Assembly: GCA_019828595.1 (NCBI GenBank) | Contig: JAHQRK010000005.1 | Span: 1,178,001 to 1,242,000, forward strand | Origin: Aphanomyces cochlioides | Taxonomy: Eukaryota; Oomycota; Saprolegniomycetes; Saprolegniales; Verrucalvaceae | Length of the DNA stretch: 64,000 bases | Reading direction: 5' to 3' | Shown here: piece by piece, positions 52,502-62,799 of the stretch | Layout of the letters: the number at the start of each line of letters is the position of its first letter | Numbering within the stretch: position 1 is the first letter of the stretch | The notes under the pieces: model-generated | What the model was told of the DNA's origin: nothing | What the model saw: only the letters and a program-made list of their open reading frames with translations | Databases searched by the model: none | Program-made: the position numbers and the translations under genes

Positions 52502-52717
52502 TGATGTTGCCGGAAGGTTTAAAAATGAAATAAGGCGCGAAATGTACTTTCTCATTCAAATACAAAAATTTCATTGGTTAAAAATTATCCAATAGTTGAC
52601 CTATATGCATTTCGGAGCATTTTAATTGGATGATTTAAATAAACACATGTTGATTGGCTTAAAATAGTCCGGATAAAAATTCCGGATAATTCTTTGATTT
52701 TGAAAACAGGTTCCAAC

Positions 52718-54283
52718 ATGGAGGGAACTCCGCGAGCTGCTCCTTCCGCGCCATCTCACAACGACACGAGCAAGCCCAAAGTTCTCTGGTCGTCAGCAAA
52801 GAAGTCCAAACGTTCACATTCAAGATTGAATGCAAGTGCAGAGAAGGAAAATGCTAATGTGACGAAGAAATCGTCACTTCCCGACATTGACACAATTGAC
52901 ATTAAAGAGGTCGAAGCGAATCTTCACAGCGACTTTGAATCGGTCAAAGTGCCCAGATGGTTAAGAAAGCGCATGAAAATGCAGGTAATCTCTCGTCTGT
53001 GATCACAGTCTCAATCGTTTGAAGGAGGCATCCACTGTCCCAGAACCTGCGCCATTTTCAGATGCCTATGCCTTCACGTCAACCGAATTGCTCTCAGCAA
53101 TCCCCCGAGAACACCAAATTCTAAGACCTAAATTTCGACCGCCACGGCCAGAATTCCAGGAAATCCAACTGGGATCGACTGTCACCGACTATATCCGCCA
53201 GGTCTCATCGCTTTCACGAGTCCTCTTTCAAGCATCGAATGAACCTACCCAAGATGATTTTTACCTCAATGTGCTCGCATCCCATCCTTCAAAGACAATT
53301 GTAGCTTGTGCTACACTCCAAAATGTTGTACTCTACCAAACAAAAGCAATCCAAAGACGGATTCCTATCTCTCAATTGTTGCCAGAGGATTACATCACTT
53401 CCTTGGCATGGACATCATCGTCAAATATTGCAGTTGGAACAAGCGATGCCAAGATCCACATTTTTGACGTCTCTACAAGTACTTGTATTCGTACAATATC
53501 GTCGCATGACGACCGTGTCGGCTCGCTTGCGACGGCTGATCACACCTTGAGTTCAGGCTCACGTGATGCATCCATTCGCCACCATGATCTTCGACTCAGT
53601 CGCGCTACCGTTGCAACATCCCGAGGGCACTCTCAAGAAGTGTGTGGTTTATCTTATACACGTTGTGGATCGACATTGGCCTCTGGTGCAAACGACAATC
53701 TCGTCAATCTCTGGGACATAAAAAAAGGTCTGTCGTGTCCACTTTGAAAGTCTCACGTTGCTAATCAGGTCTGTCGGCACCTCCGCAATTTCAACTGTCC
53801 GATCACTTGGCTGCTGTAAAAGCTCTAGCATGGTGTCCATGGGAGTCTTCACTCTTGGCAACTGGCGGCGGCACTGCTGACCGAACGATAAAATGCTGGA
53901 ATACCCGCACGGGCATGCTACTCCACTCAACACAAACCCATGCTCAAGTCTCGGCTCTTGTCTGGTCGGGCTCCCACAAGGAACTTCTCAGCGCCCATGG
54001 ATTCCAATCCCCAGCCATGACTCTGTGGAGCTATCCATCAATGCAAAAAGTGAAATCCCTCTCGACTCGATCTGGTCCGTTGAAATATCCCCCACACATT
54101 CTTGATAAACTGGATATAGGCCGCATTTTGAGCTTGACAACAAATGGCTCGCACGTCATTTCGTGGTGTTCCGAAGGCACTCTGCGTCAATGGGATATCT
54201 TTCTCGAGCCTCAGGCACCACCACGACCATCGATGTCCGACGCGAACGATGAAAACGCCGGTGTCAAAAGGCCGCGCCATTAA
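52718..54283 (+). CDS. CDC20/Fizzy-like WD40 protein (APC/C activator family)
   Basis: Three exons (52718-52984, 53025-53727, 53769-54283), introns 40 and 41 nt; 494 residues. The N-terminus is basic and contains a KEN motif (SAEKENANV). The WD40 part follows the Cdc20/Cdh1 plan: DYITSLAWTSSSNIAVGTSD, ISSHDDRVGSLATADHTLSS, SRDASIRHHDLR, GHSQEVCGLSYTRCGSTLAS, GANDNLVNLWDIKK, AVKALAWCPWESSLLATGGG, TADRTIKCWNTRTG and SALVWSGSHKELLSAHGF. I do not see the DR[YF]IPxR C-box, and the C-terminus ends KRPRH, not the Ile-Arg tail that docks on APC3. So it is either a divergent activator or a substrate-like relative. Confidence 0.83.
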
Positions 54284-54410
54284 CCCAATCATCGTTTGCG
54301 TTATAAGGGGTTAAGGGGTTACTGGATTTAGGATGTTGGACAGGGTTTCATCAATTTCGGGGTGCAGGGGTTCTACATATTGTAGAGGCATCGAACATGA
54401 GAAAGCTTAA

Positions 54411-54722
54411 GAGGCTGGTCGGGGAATGTCGGTGTCGATGTCTGGGCATCGATGATATCCGGACGTCTTCGTGTTACTTTTTCAAATTTTTCTGTGATGA
54501 ATTCTTCGTTTTTTCTGAAAAAGTGCCTGAGGCATTGTCAGGCGTTCACGGGCATTGATGCATCATCAATGCCTGGGAAACTGCATCGATGCTTGAGATA
54601 ATCCGGAAACATCGACAGACCGCAAACCTGTTAATTATAATTTGACAAATTAGCCAATCAGTGGGCTGGATTTATCGTAAAACACTGACAGACATCGACA
54701 CCGACATTCCCCGACCAGCCTC
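54411..54722. mobile_element. 312-bp MITE with 34-bp terminal inverted repeats and TAA target duplication
   Basis: The left end GAGGCTGGTCGGGGAATGTC continues GGTGTCGATGTCTG (54411-54444); positions 54689-54722 are its exact reverse complement. TAA lies immediately outside on both sides (54408-54410 and 54723-54725). The interior is non-coding and holds a small palindrome (GGCATTGATGCATCATCAATGCC near 54551) and two CCGGA words. A 3-bp TAA duplication fits the PIF/Harbinger group; no transposase here. Confidence 0.85.
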
Positions 54723-54949
54723 TAAATAGGTAAAATACGAATTATAGAGTCAGTGTGGTCGGAAGCTGCGATTTCAGCGTGCCACGTCATAACAAACGTA
54801 GGTTAAACTTTGATGGAAACACTCCTGTATAGTTTAAACGTGTCCTGTTGAACCCATGCTCTGCCATCCCAACCGAGGGCAGATGGTAAATTACGACAGA
54901 GCAAGACGGAGGTCGTGTGTGATAAAGTAATCGTCTCCGGAAGGTGAAA

Positions 54950-55552
54950 ATGATGTGGACGAGCACTCTCGCCACGTGCAGCTTTGACCAATTGCTCTCG
55001 CTTCGCGGACTCGCGCGCTATCTCTTTGCATCGCTGGCGATCAACATGCTCCTGCAGGCCATGTTTATCGGTTACAAGCTCGTTGAAGTGGTGCAAACTT
55101 CCGTGTGGAGCAGCATGGGCTCTACCCTGCTCATTTCGTGCTACGCAGCGTGGATTGCCATATCGTTTCTCGGCGGCCTCTTTGGACTCTACTCGGCCCA
55201 TCGTTATCACATCCCGTCTGCGATCTGGTGCTTGTACACATGGGTCGCGTTGGCTCTCTTTCAAATTGTCGAAGCCACGATTGCGATCGTCACGCTCGTT
55301 CCTGAAGCGCATTATAGTCCTGAAGCGACGCACACACTGGTGTGGAATACGCTCTCTCTCGTCATGATCGAGCTCGCGTTCATCGTGTTCATCCATGGGT
55401 ACATTCAACTCCTCCAGCTTTGTGAACCAACCGATCGATGGGTCGCCAAAGGTAAAGATGCGCAGGAAGTGATGGAAGCGATGCTCTCGCCCGTGGTCAA
55501 CCAGCACAATATCTCCTACGGCACGGAATCGTCCATGTCGTTCACTATCTAG
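54950..55552 (+). CDS. Four-pass membrane protein of unknown function
   Basis: 200 residues, ATG 54950 (or 54953). Four hydrophobic segments: LFASLAINMLLQAMFIGYKL, TLLISCYAAWIAISFLGGLF, AIWCLYTWVALALFQIVEAT and LSLVMIELAFIVFIHGYIQL. A short Ser/Gly-rich tail follows. The next gene (55655) has the same layout and short similar starts (LRGLARYLFASLAINML versus LRNLVAVVAINMIVQTIL), so the two are tandem relatives. The general pattern recalls MARVEL-type tetraspan proteins, but I cannot assign it firmly. Confidence 0.7.
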   Translation: MMWTSTLATCSFDQLLSLRGLARYLFASLAINMLLQAMFIGYKLVEVVQTSVWSSMGSTLLISCYAAWIAISFLGGLFGLYSAHRYHIPSAIWCLYTWVALALFQIVEATIAIVTLVPEAHYSPEATHTLVWNTLSLVMIELAFIVFIHGYIQLLQLCEPTDRWVAKGKDAQEVMEAMLSPVVNQHNISYGTESSMSFTI

Positions 55553-55654
55553 CGCATTTATTGCTTGTGTATTTTAACTCGATTTATTCCTTTTTCTACC
55601 GCGGCTCCGTTCAACTTTGTCGGTTCGAATATCGAAGATTCGCGTGCCGCCGCC

Positions 55655-56230
55655 ATGAAGCTGAGGAGCTCCACTTGGAATCTTGACTTGGATCCCGACG
55701 CGATGCTCTTCTTCCTGTCGTCGATGGATCTCAATGGACTGCGCAATCTTGTCGCTGTTGTCGCAATCAACATGATTGTCCAAACGATCCTCGTCGGTTG
55801 TCAAGTCGTCGGCAGTGTGGACAAACAGCGTCTTACTGACGAATCGTGGTATGGTCTCCTCGTGTCGAGCCATTTTGCGTGGGTTGCAGTCTCTGGCATT
55901 GGCGGCTTGGCTGGCCTCGTTGCGGCATGGAAATTGAACGTTCTAGCGGCTCGGGTTTGCCTTGTCTCGTGGATCCTCCTCATGGTTCTCCGTGGTTGCC
56001 AATTCGCATCGATGGCGTCGCTCATGTCAGACGGCATGACCCTCGCTGTGCTTTTCGAGTCATTGCTCCTCGTTGCCATTGAAAGCTGCTTTATCGCTCT
56101 TGTCTACACCTTTATTCAGAGACTAGACGACTCTCTAAGCGGCTCCAACGACGTTGACGAGTCCGGGATTGCCTTGGTGGAGATCCAAGCCGCCAAATCA
56201 TCAACTCCTCGCTACGGTTCGATCGTCTAA
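55655..56230 (+). CDS. Four-pass membrane protein, relative of the previous gene
   Basis: 191 residues from ATG 55655 (MKLRSSTWNLDLDPDAMLFF). Four hydrophobic segments: NLVAVVAINMIVQTILVGCQ, LLVSSHFAWVAVSGIGGLAG, VCLVSWILLMVLRGCQFASM and LLLVAIESCFIALVYTFIQR. Short charged C-terminal tail ending RYGSIV; the previous protein also ends with a Tyr-Gly-Ser-type short tail (SYGTESSMSFTI). In-frame codons upstream to 55565 have no matching ATG context in the relative. Function unknown, tandem duplicate. Confidence 0.68.
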   Translation: MKLRSSTWNLDLDPDAMLFFLSSMDLNGLRNLVAVVAINMIVQTILVGCQVVGSVDKQRLTDESWYGLLVSSHFAWVAVSGIGGLAGLVAAWKLNVLAARVCLVSWILLMVLRGCQFASMASLMSDGMTLAVLFESLLLVAIESCFIALVYTFIQRLDDSLSGSNDVDESGIALVEIQAAKSSTPRYGSIV

Positions 56231-56399
56231 CTTATCTAATCCATACTGCATGCTCCATTGCTGACTTGCAGGCTATCGCTCGAGACGTATCCCGCCGTGT
56301 GCTCCAGGATAGCAGTCGTTGACCTCCTGATAGCTAGAATACTTCCATCTAGATCGACTCGTTGGTTCACATGAGCATCACGACTATAAGATAATGATA

Positions 56400-56861
56400 T
56401 TAAACATGTTCGAGGGGATACTGTGGCGTTTCCAGCTCGGTATGAGACTGCTGCTTGGCCAGGACTGGTTTCGGTGTCTTGTACAGGTCATAGATGAAGA
56501 GCACCTGAAGCAGAGCGCTCAGAGCGACGACAATGCACACGATATACGCCCACGTGCAGCTAGCTTCGGAGCACGTAAAGAGGGACGAGGTGGCGCTCAA
56601 GACGGCAAAGCACGTGAGAAGGAGGATCAAAAAGACGATTTCAAAGAGCCACTTGATGGACTGGCTGGGTTTCCAAGTCTGACGTCGCACGATATAGACG
56701 CTGTACACGCCAGACGCAAACGTGAGGAGGAAGAGCATGACGAGCGCAAAGCAGCCAGCCACGGCGTGGGTCATCGTCGAGCTGAGCAAGAATCCAACGC
56801 CGCAGAGCACACACTGAGCCAGACGGAGCACTAAATGGCCTTGACAAGGGCGAGGTGGCAT
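56400..56861 (-). CDS. MARVEL-like four-pass membrane protein
   Basis: 153 residues, ATG 56861. After a short start it reads LVLRLAQCVLCGVGFLLSST, then CFALVMLFLLTFASGVYSVY, WLFEIVFLILLLTCFAVLSA and WAYIVCIVVALSALLQVLFI, ending in a short cytosolic tail. The RLAQ..L....F and spacing of four helices match the MARVEL group (vesicle and junction proteins with roles in membrane apposition). It converges with the two tetraspan genes on the plus strand. The assignment is from helix pattern only. Confidence 0.65.
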   Translation of the reverse strand: MPPRPCQGHLVLRLAQCVLCGVGFLLSSTMTHAVAGCFALVMLFLLTFASGVYSVYIVRRQTWKPSQSIKWLFEIVFLILLLTCFAVLSATSSLFTCSEASCTWAYIVCIVVALSALLQVLFIYDLYKTPKPVLAKQQSHTELETPQYPLEHV

Positions 56862-58049
56862 GCTTCCTTGGCTCTAAATTGCAAACTGGTCGCGAGAAGA
56901 GGCCATTTCGACATAACGTCAGTCACAACTTGTCCAGCCACCCACCACTCTGGCCAGTTTCATGAAATAGACAAATCACTCGAATTAAATAGAAGAAGTC
57001 TACAAATGTCAAGTATAATGGCTGAATCGATGAATAAAAATACGCTGCGCGGGGAGAAAAGAAGGTGGATTCTTGACATGGATGAGGCCAACCAGGGTGA
57101 GGCCAACCAGGGTGAGGCCAACCAGGTGGAACCGCACAAATTTCAAGACGGCAAGTTCTCGCCATGACTCGACTTCCACCGATGCCACGATGCGTTATGG
57201 AGGCAGGGAGCTGTACGAGTGTCTGTATCATGTCGTTGCGATCATTTGGAGCTCCAGCGTGGGCGAAATGGCGCTGTACATGCGGAGAAAACGCACCGAC
57301 AGCCGACAAACAGCGGAGCACATGGAATCAGTTTTCATTGACGAGTTGTCCGACTCAAGAATGCTCCGTTGAGAAGAATCGCAGCAAGATCTGAATGAGA
57401 AGGATAGTGACGTGGGGAATCGACGCAGTCGAGCAGCCTCAAGTTGACTGGTTGAAACATCGCGAGGGTTCGATGCAGCAGCAGCAGGCACAGAGAGCAT
57501 GGATGCACGTTGATTGTCTTTGCACGAGCACAAAGCCTCGGCGACAGGTCCTTTCTAGCTTTGACCAAAAGACATGGCCAACTTGAGCAAGTCGTCCTGA
57601 TCTACGGAACAAAGCATGGGATACCAAAGCTTTCAACTTGGCCGCTGCTGCGTTCCTCAAGAAATGAACCTCAAGTGTGCTTCCAAGACGGATCGCTCGA
57701 CGCTTATTGCTCTTCTTGTGAGGCGTTTTTCATGCTTTCTTTTCATCGAAATGTTCCGTCATCTCGTCGCCGCTCTCTTGAACGAGATCCTCCTGACAGT
57801 GCGCATCTCAGCTCGCAATCTCAAAACATCCACACATATGTTGTCAAATGAGAGCCCACGAAACAAAATCGGTCTTCCTCTATAAATTTATTCTCGAGAT
57901 AATTGACTTCAAAGTTTTTACCTTTTGAAAACTTATATTCGAGAAAAATAGAATTGAAAAATTGTTCCATAGATGGAATTGTATAGGGTGCCCAACTGTT
58001 TATCTTAATTTCAATAACTTCCGTTGTGACATTCGATTAAATATTAGTA
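56862..58049. other. Gene-poor stretch with overlapping unresolved frames and a minisatellite
   Basis: Many 60-130 residue frames overlap on both strands between 56900 and 57880 (for example plus-strand RELYECLYHVVAIIWSSSVG and minus-strand AKLKALVSHALFRRSGRLAQ). None has a recognisable family, and no single splice model is better than others. From 57880 to 58050 the DNA is AT-rich and non-coding. Confidence 0.3.
57081..57125. repeat. Three tandem copies of a 15-bp unit
   Basis: Unit GGTGAGGCCAACCAG (first copy begins GATG). In the plus-strand frame it encodes EANQG three times (MDEANQGEANQGEANQVE). A minisatellite of 45 bp. Confidence 0.75.
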
Positions 58050-59123
58050 TCACATCACTTTATGCTCCGCATGGGCGTTTTCATCCAGCATGAGGTCAAC
58101 TATATCGACGGAGCGGTTCACATCACGTGAAGCTTTCAACTTGGCGGCAATGACGTCGTCGACAGTCTGGTAGAGCATCTTCTTCGCCTGACGCTCTTTG
58201 ATCAAGCGAGGCAATGGCCAGTGATCGAACGTCGGGATTAAGACCTTGCCTGCCTCGTAGAACGTGCTTGGAGGTTGAAAGAGGAGGTTGGTGGCCTCCA
58301 CGATAGGCGACGACCCGGACAAGGCTTTGAAGTTGTAGCCAAAGGCTGACACGCCGATAACATCCAACGTCAAGGCGGTAAAATCTAAGCCACAGTGAGG
58401 AAACTGCTCGAGATTGTCAGTGAACTCACATGAGTACAAGTCGACGGTGACATTGGGCTGATCTGCCTTTCGTTTGAGCTCATCGCAGAGCTCGGCTGCG
58501 TGGGTCGCAAAGATATCGACAAAATCCTTGATTCTGTTAAAGACAAAGTGCGGCAGGAGCATCTTGCGTTGATGTGTGTGTAGTTCGCCTTCCGTGCTGA
58601 ACAGTCCATCGCCCCCAATAAGCCCCTACAGAATCGTGAAACCTCTGGGGATGCATGCTGTGTCTGTACGCGTAGAAAAGCCCGAGGGGCCGACGCTCTC
58701 GGGTAGTTCTCTCCATTCGTATTGAAGACATGTTTTAGCGCTTCTGGGTTCGTGAGCATCACCTAACAACAGCGTTATTTCGGGACTTCTACTGGACGTG
58801 GACGAGCTGTCGTGTCAAGGAATTCACGGTAGCAAACGACACCACCATACTGCTTGACCCTATTTGCCTCCTTGAGCGAGCTTGTCAAACATGCACACTG
58901 TACCATGAAAGTTGGGCTCTGCGAAGTGGCCATCGGTCCATGTCGAGCCGTTGACTTCATCTCGCGAGCCATATAACCAGTGACTGGACTTGGGCCCTGG
59001 AATCGCTCGCAGGCGGCTCGTCGCGGGGCGAATCACAAAGAGGTAGACAAAGAGACCGCCGACAAGGGTCACAAAGCCCAGAGGCAAGGCGACAGCGGCG
59101 GTGAGTTCAAAAGGGCTTAGCAT
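58050..59123 (-). pseudogene. Cytochrome P450, C-terminally truncated
   Basis: Five exons inferred (59123-58897, 58859-58793, 58762-58670, 58625-58430, 58384-58050; introns 37, 30, 44, 45 nt; the first two are uncertain); 305 residues. An N-terminal membrane anchor (AVALPLGFVTLVGGLFVYLF) is followed by RAIPGPKSSHWLYGS, VKQYGGVVCYREFL, VMLTNPEALKHVFNTN, GLFSTEGELHTHQRKMLLPH and LTLDVIGVSAFGYNF. It stops at VDLMLDENAHAEHKVM, just before where the I-helix oxygen-binding motif, ExxR and Cys heme loop would be. No downstream exon is visible in the AT-rich 57900-58050. A truncated gene, not a functional monooxygenase. Confidence 0.8.
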
Positions 59124-59275
59124 CGAAGAGGCAAATTGGAAAATGCCATCGCAAACACAGCATGGCTCGCACGCGGCTATGCTTTAGGATAACGATACAG
59201 CACCAGGCAAGACTTCCTAGGTATTAAATTATAGAGGTACATTTAAGTTTTATATCCTTTGATACCTAATTCAAG

Positions 59276-60681
59276 AGGACCCAAAATTGTCACACACCTT
59301 TTGCTGAATGCCACACAAAAATATATTAAAACACAGAGAATAATCTGACGGACACACACGTTTGAATTCACAACACACAATGAAACTAATAATAAACAAA
59401 ATTTCTGAATAACACATTAAGGCGTCTGAATTACACACAATTATTTGTGAACAACACATTAAAACTGCTGAAGTCCACACAAAGAAGCCTGAACAGCACA
59501 AGGAAGAGAACATTGGGATTGGGAAGTATCCTAGTATGATACTAGTACTACTCCACACCTAACAGGATCTCCTCGGGGGGTTAACAATTGTAAAACCCCT
59601 TTCGCGAAGGGGTTCACCGGTGGGGTGAGGGTCAGGCATTGCAAAAGAAAACCTGGACGAAGATTGTACGGCATGCAAACGTTAAGTGCGCGAAGTGCAA
59701 TAATGTTGTAGGGAAATTTCCCAAGATTAAGATGTCAAGGAATGTATTGTTGATTTGATACGAATTTCCAGACCCCGTTCAATCGAATCACGCCGGCGGA
59801 TCGATTCACCAATCGATGCCATTGGCTAATAAATATTTTGGGCGATTGTGATTGGCTGAATAAATTTAAGAGAAAGTACTGTGAAAGTTTCATTCATCCA
59901 ATATATTGGCGCGATTGGACATTGATACCCAAAATCAATCCAAATTGGGAAATTTCTACAATATTTAAAACATATGCTTTTCTGTGTTTTTAATACTACA
60001 CCATTTGCCGGTTTAGTTCGTTTAACTTGCGATATATTTCGTATCACGTGCAATATATTTCGTATGACTTGCAATATATTTCGTATGACTTGCATTTAAT
60101 TTCGTGGCCCGCGACGAAAATCGATTTATATTTCACATGACTTGCATTATATTTCATACCTCTTGCATTTAATTTCGTATTTTTTAGCTTATATTTCGTA
60201 TCACGTGCATTTAATTTCGCAGAGAAGAGAAAAAGTCCATAGAAAAATTAATAAAAAATTGTTATCGAACTCATAAGAAATTGATGGGACACTTCAATCG
60301 CCATATAAGTCAATGCGAGCATCAAGCAAGCTCAGCAGAGTTCATATGCGGCTGCCCGTCGCGAATTCATAGCTCAAGCCAACACTGCAACACATGTGAA
60401 ACTTCATATCTCAATAGGAGATTGAATATATTTTGCATTTATACGAAATTAAATGCAAGAGGTATGAAATATAATGCAAGTCATGCGAAATATAAATCGA
60501 TTTTCGTCGCCGACCATGAAATTAAATGCAAGTCATACGAAATATATTGCACTGATACGAAATATATTGCAAATGATACGAAATATATCGCAAGTTAAAC
60601 GAACTAAACCGGCAAATGGTGTAGTATATTTTTGTGTGGCGTTCAGCAAAAGGTGTGTGACAAAATTTGGGTCTCCTAAAA
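59276..60681. mobile_element. Foldback element flanked by an 8-bp target duplication
   Basis: AATTCAAG lies at 59268-59275 and again at 60682-60689. The left terminus AGGACCCAAAATTGTCACAC continues to ACACAAAAATATA (59325); the right terminus (60625-60677) is its inverse with few mismatches. Within are long inverted arms, 59993-60180 and 60441-60627 (about 187 bp each), of 18-21 bp near-repeats like TTGCAATATATTTCGTATGA, around a 260-bp loop. An 8-bp duplication fits hAT or Merlin elements; no transposase is present. The left side also contains a nested insertion. Confidence 0.75.
59326..59993. mobile_element. 668-bp element nested inside the foldback element, TA-flanked
   Basis: Starts TTAAAACACAGA and ends TCTGTGTTTTTAA (inverted, one base longer), flanked by TA on both sides (59324-59325, 59994-59995). 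Removing it restores AAAAATATACTACACC, exactly as seen uninterrupted in the opposite arm at 60610-60630. This fits insertion of a mariner/Tc1-type non-autonomous element into TA. It contains a stem-loop AACCCCTT-TCGCG-AAGGGGTT at 59594-59614. Confidence 0.75.
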
Positions 60682-60689
60682 AATTCAAG

Positions 60690-61860
60690 GCGTAAGAACA
60701 GTCACCACAACTTCTTTTCGCATTTGGCGTGGACTTATCACCGCACGTACATCGGTCGATTCAATAGTAAATAAAAAGTGTTTTGAGGTGCAAGCGTCAT
60801 GCTACGATATGAAGCAGGAACCACCACGCCAGGTAGAACTAGGATAGCTCAACTTGAATTGAATAAAGTCCAAGTCTACAACCCTTAACGAGTAAGACGA
60901 GGGGAGAGAAACAAGGTGTTCATGTTCATGACTGCACTAGTTCTGCGCAGAGCATGTCTATTTGGGTCTCTTGGTTAATGCCCTCGAACAGGCAGAGTGT
61001 CATGACTTTCGATTTACCATTTTAGTTTATTACCTTTGTATTTTGATATATCATCTTGTAAAATGAATATTGACCTGGACTAAGTCATGTGAATGGCAAC
61101 TGTCGACGAACGTTAATTGTGGGTGCGTCCACTTTGCAGAGGAATTATCTGAGAGCAAGAGTAGTATACTTGTTGTTGATCGGAATCAATCGTCTTGCTC
61201 TATGAGCAGAGCCATATCCGTGAAGTTGCAATCAAACCAAAGAATTGCCCAACTGGTGAGCAATTGTATTGTCCAGGTGGTGGCACGGCCTTGCGGCCTA
61301 CCTGCCACCTTTCCGAGTCATCCTGCAGAAAATTTTACGATGTCCTGTGAGAATACACATATAAAACAATCCCTTGATTGCAACCTCGTGTGCCGGACGG
61401 GTATGGCTCTGCTCGTAGAGCAAGAGGATTCAGGTCAACAAGTATACCATAATTCCTCCGATGATTACGCTGTAGTTCAAGCTGGCAAGTGGATTACGAT
61501 TCGGTCGATTGAAACCGTGGGCTGCACGAATACGTTGGAAAAAGCAGCGTCTTGACATGCCATCAGCGTTCATAGTGTAGCCACAGAGCATATTTGACCG
61601 ATGGTCAATGTCGACTGAGATCTAGTCATGACAAGCCACACTTCGCCCCACTCTTGCAAGGGCTTGTGACCGAGTTAAGCGTAGAATGACTTGGCACAGT
61701 GAAACCTACCAAGTGAAACGCTTGCCCGTGGACGAGAATTGTGTTCGATGGGTGTTTCGTCACCCAACGTGCCCAATTGTATGTGCGTCACCCGACGATT
61801 TGACGTCAAGATTGTTTTATCAATAGTACAATTCCTACTTTCCTTTAAATCATTGATACA
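60690..61860. other. Gene-poor stretch right of the foldback element
   Basis: A plus-strand 161-residue frame (61070-61555) is long but has no recognisable domain; part of it (61085-61135, with GTGCGTCCACTT) resembles 63490-63530, so it may be flanking sequence of a duplicated P450 region. No gene called. Confidence 0.3.
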
Positions 61861-61865
61861 TGTAC

Positions 61866-62160
61866 GACGACTTTATTCGATTGTGTTTACAATAGAAGAG
61901 GGCTCCACAGTAGAACGAGCAAGGCATCAGCTATCGATTGCAATGTCATGGTCAAATTCACGGGTTTTGTCGAGACGCCATCATGTCAAGGGTATTCACA
62001 TTGGCTTTCTCAGTCAAACTGAACGAACCCTGGAGCAACAAGTTGGAAACCACAACTTGGAGCTCCGCCATCACGAACCGCGTATGCCATTGCAGCTCTT
62101 TGGCCCCGTGCTCTATGGCATGTAGGCGGACGTATTGTCTTGGCGCAGCCACTGCTTGAC
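61866..62160. repeat. Segmental duplicate of the 63665-63970 region
   Basis: Both begin CGACGACTTTATTCGATTGT and run through the P450 3-prime end in parallel (shared CTTTGTCGAGACGCCATCAT, then AAGTTGG..ACCA..ACTTG..GCTC and GCATGTAGGC). The upstream copy is more diverged. Confidence 0.7.
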
Positions 62161-62480
62161 ATTCCTGTCACGCAATGATTTCCATGGCAGAATGCGTGGC
62201 AAACATGACGAAGACCCAGTCAAGCGTCGTGCTCGTTGTCTTCAGGAGACCCGGTGAGTCCACTTCGGGTGGATATACTTCATGACCAGCGAGACATCGT
62301 GACATGAGTCTCGGCTGTCACACAGCTGTGGATGCAATGACAGTGTCCACCTTCTCGAGCAAGATGCGCTTGATTTCATGTTGTTTGACTGAGCGAGGCA
62401 ATGGTCATTCATCAAAATCCGGGATGTAGATCGAGCAGACGTTGTAAAAAGCTTGGGAGGCTGATTTGACGCCTTGGAGG
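61940..62480 (-). pseudogene. Cytochrome P450 remnant (middle and C-terminal pieces)
   Basis: 62480-62340 matches the middle of the 58050 P450 (the FYEAGKVLIPTFDHWPLPRLIK region) at DNA level, with stops and indels. 62150-61940 matches the C-terminal end of the 63747 P450: FVMAELQVVVSNLLLQGSFS, LTEKANVN, but the heme-Cys loop (FSTGSKNCIG there) is scrambled and the Cys lost. Non-functional. Confidence 0.7.
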
Positions 62481-62689
62481 TCTCAAGCACTGACGGTGGT
62501 CTATCCATTCACTTTGGCGAAAGCAGCTTCGAGACATACCCTCGACAGTGAGGTTACGATTAACTCTCGTCACGACTGGCCAGATGTAAACATGGCGACT
62601 GGGTGTTTTTCGATTTCGTTTAGAACAAAGACAGCTAACCCAATGATACGGAATGCGTCTTGACAAGCTTGCTAGTCTCTTAAGCGATG

Positions 62690-62790
62690 GCGTGAATCGT
62701 CATGGACAAATTCACTGGTTTGATTGTGCCGCCGTCAAAGCGTGGATTCACATTGGCCTTGTCGGTGGTGATGGATTGCATATTATGCTA
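62690..62790 (-). pseudogene. Cytochrome P450 C-terminal remnant
   Basis: Translates as TTDKANVNPRFDGGTIKPVN followed by LSMTIHAIA and a stop, the same C-terminal end as the 63747 P450 (TDKANVHPRHDGVSTKPARL). The DNA upstream (62800-63450) no longer reads as P450. So this is the end of another, almost vanished copy. Confidence 0.65.
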
Positions 62791-62799
62791 TCCATGATC

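Noticed and set aside
60000..60620. CRISPR-like array
   Set aside because: The near-repeats have no unique spacers of constant length and are arranged as inverted arms of a foldback element in a eukaryotic context.
61620..61700. tRNA or 5S rRNA
   Set aside because: No cloverleaf or box A/B pair; lies in degenerate duplicated sequence.
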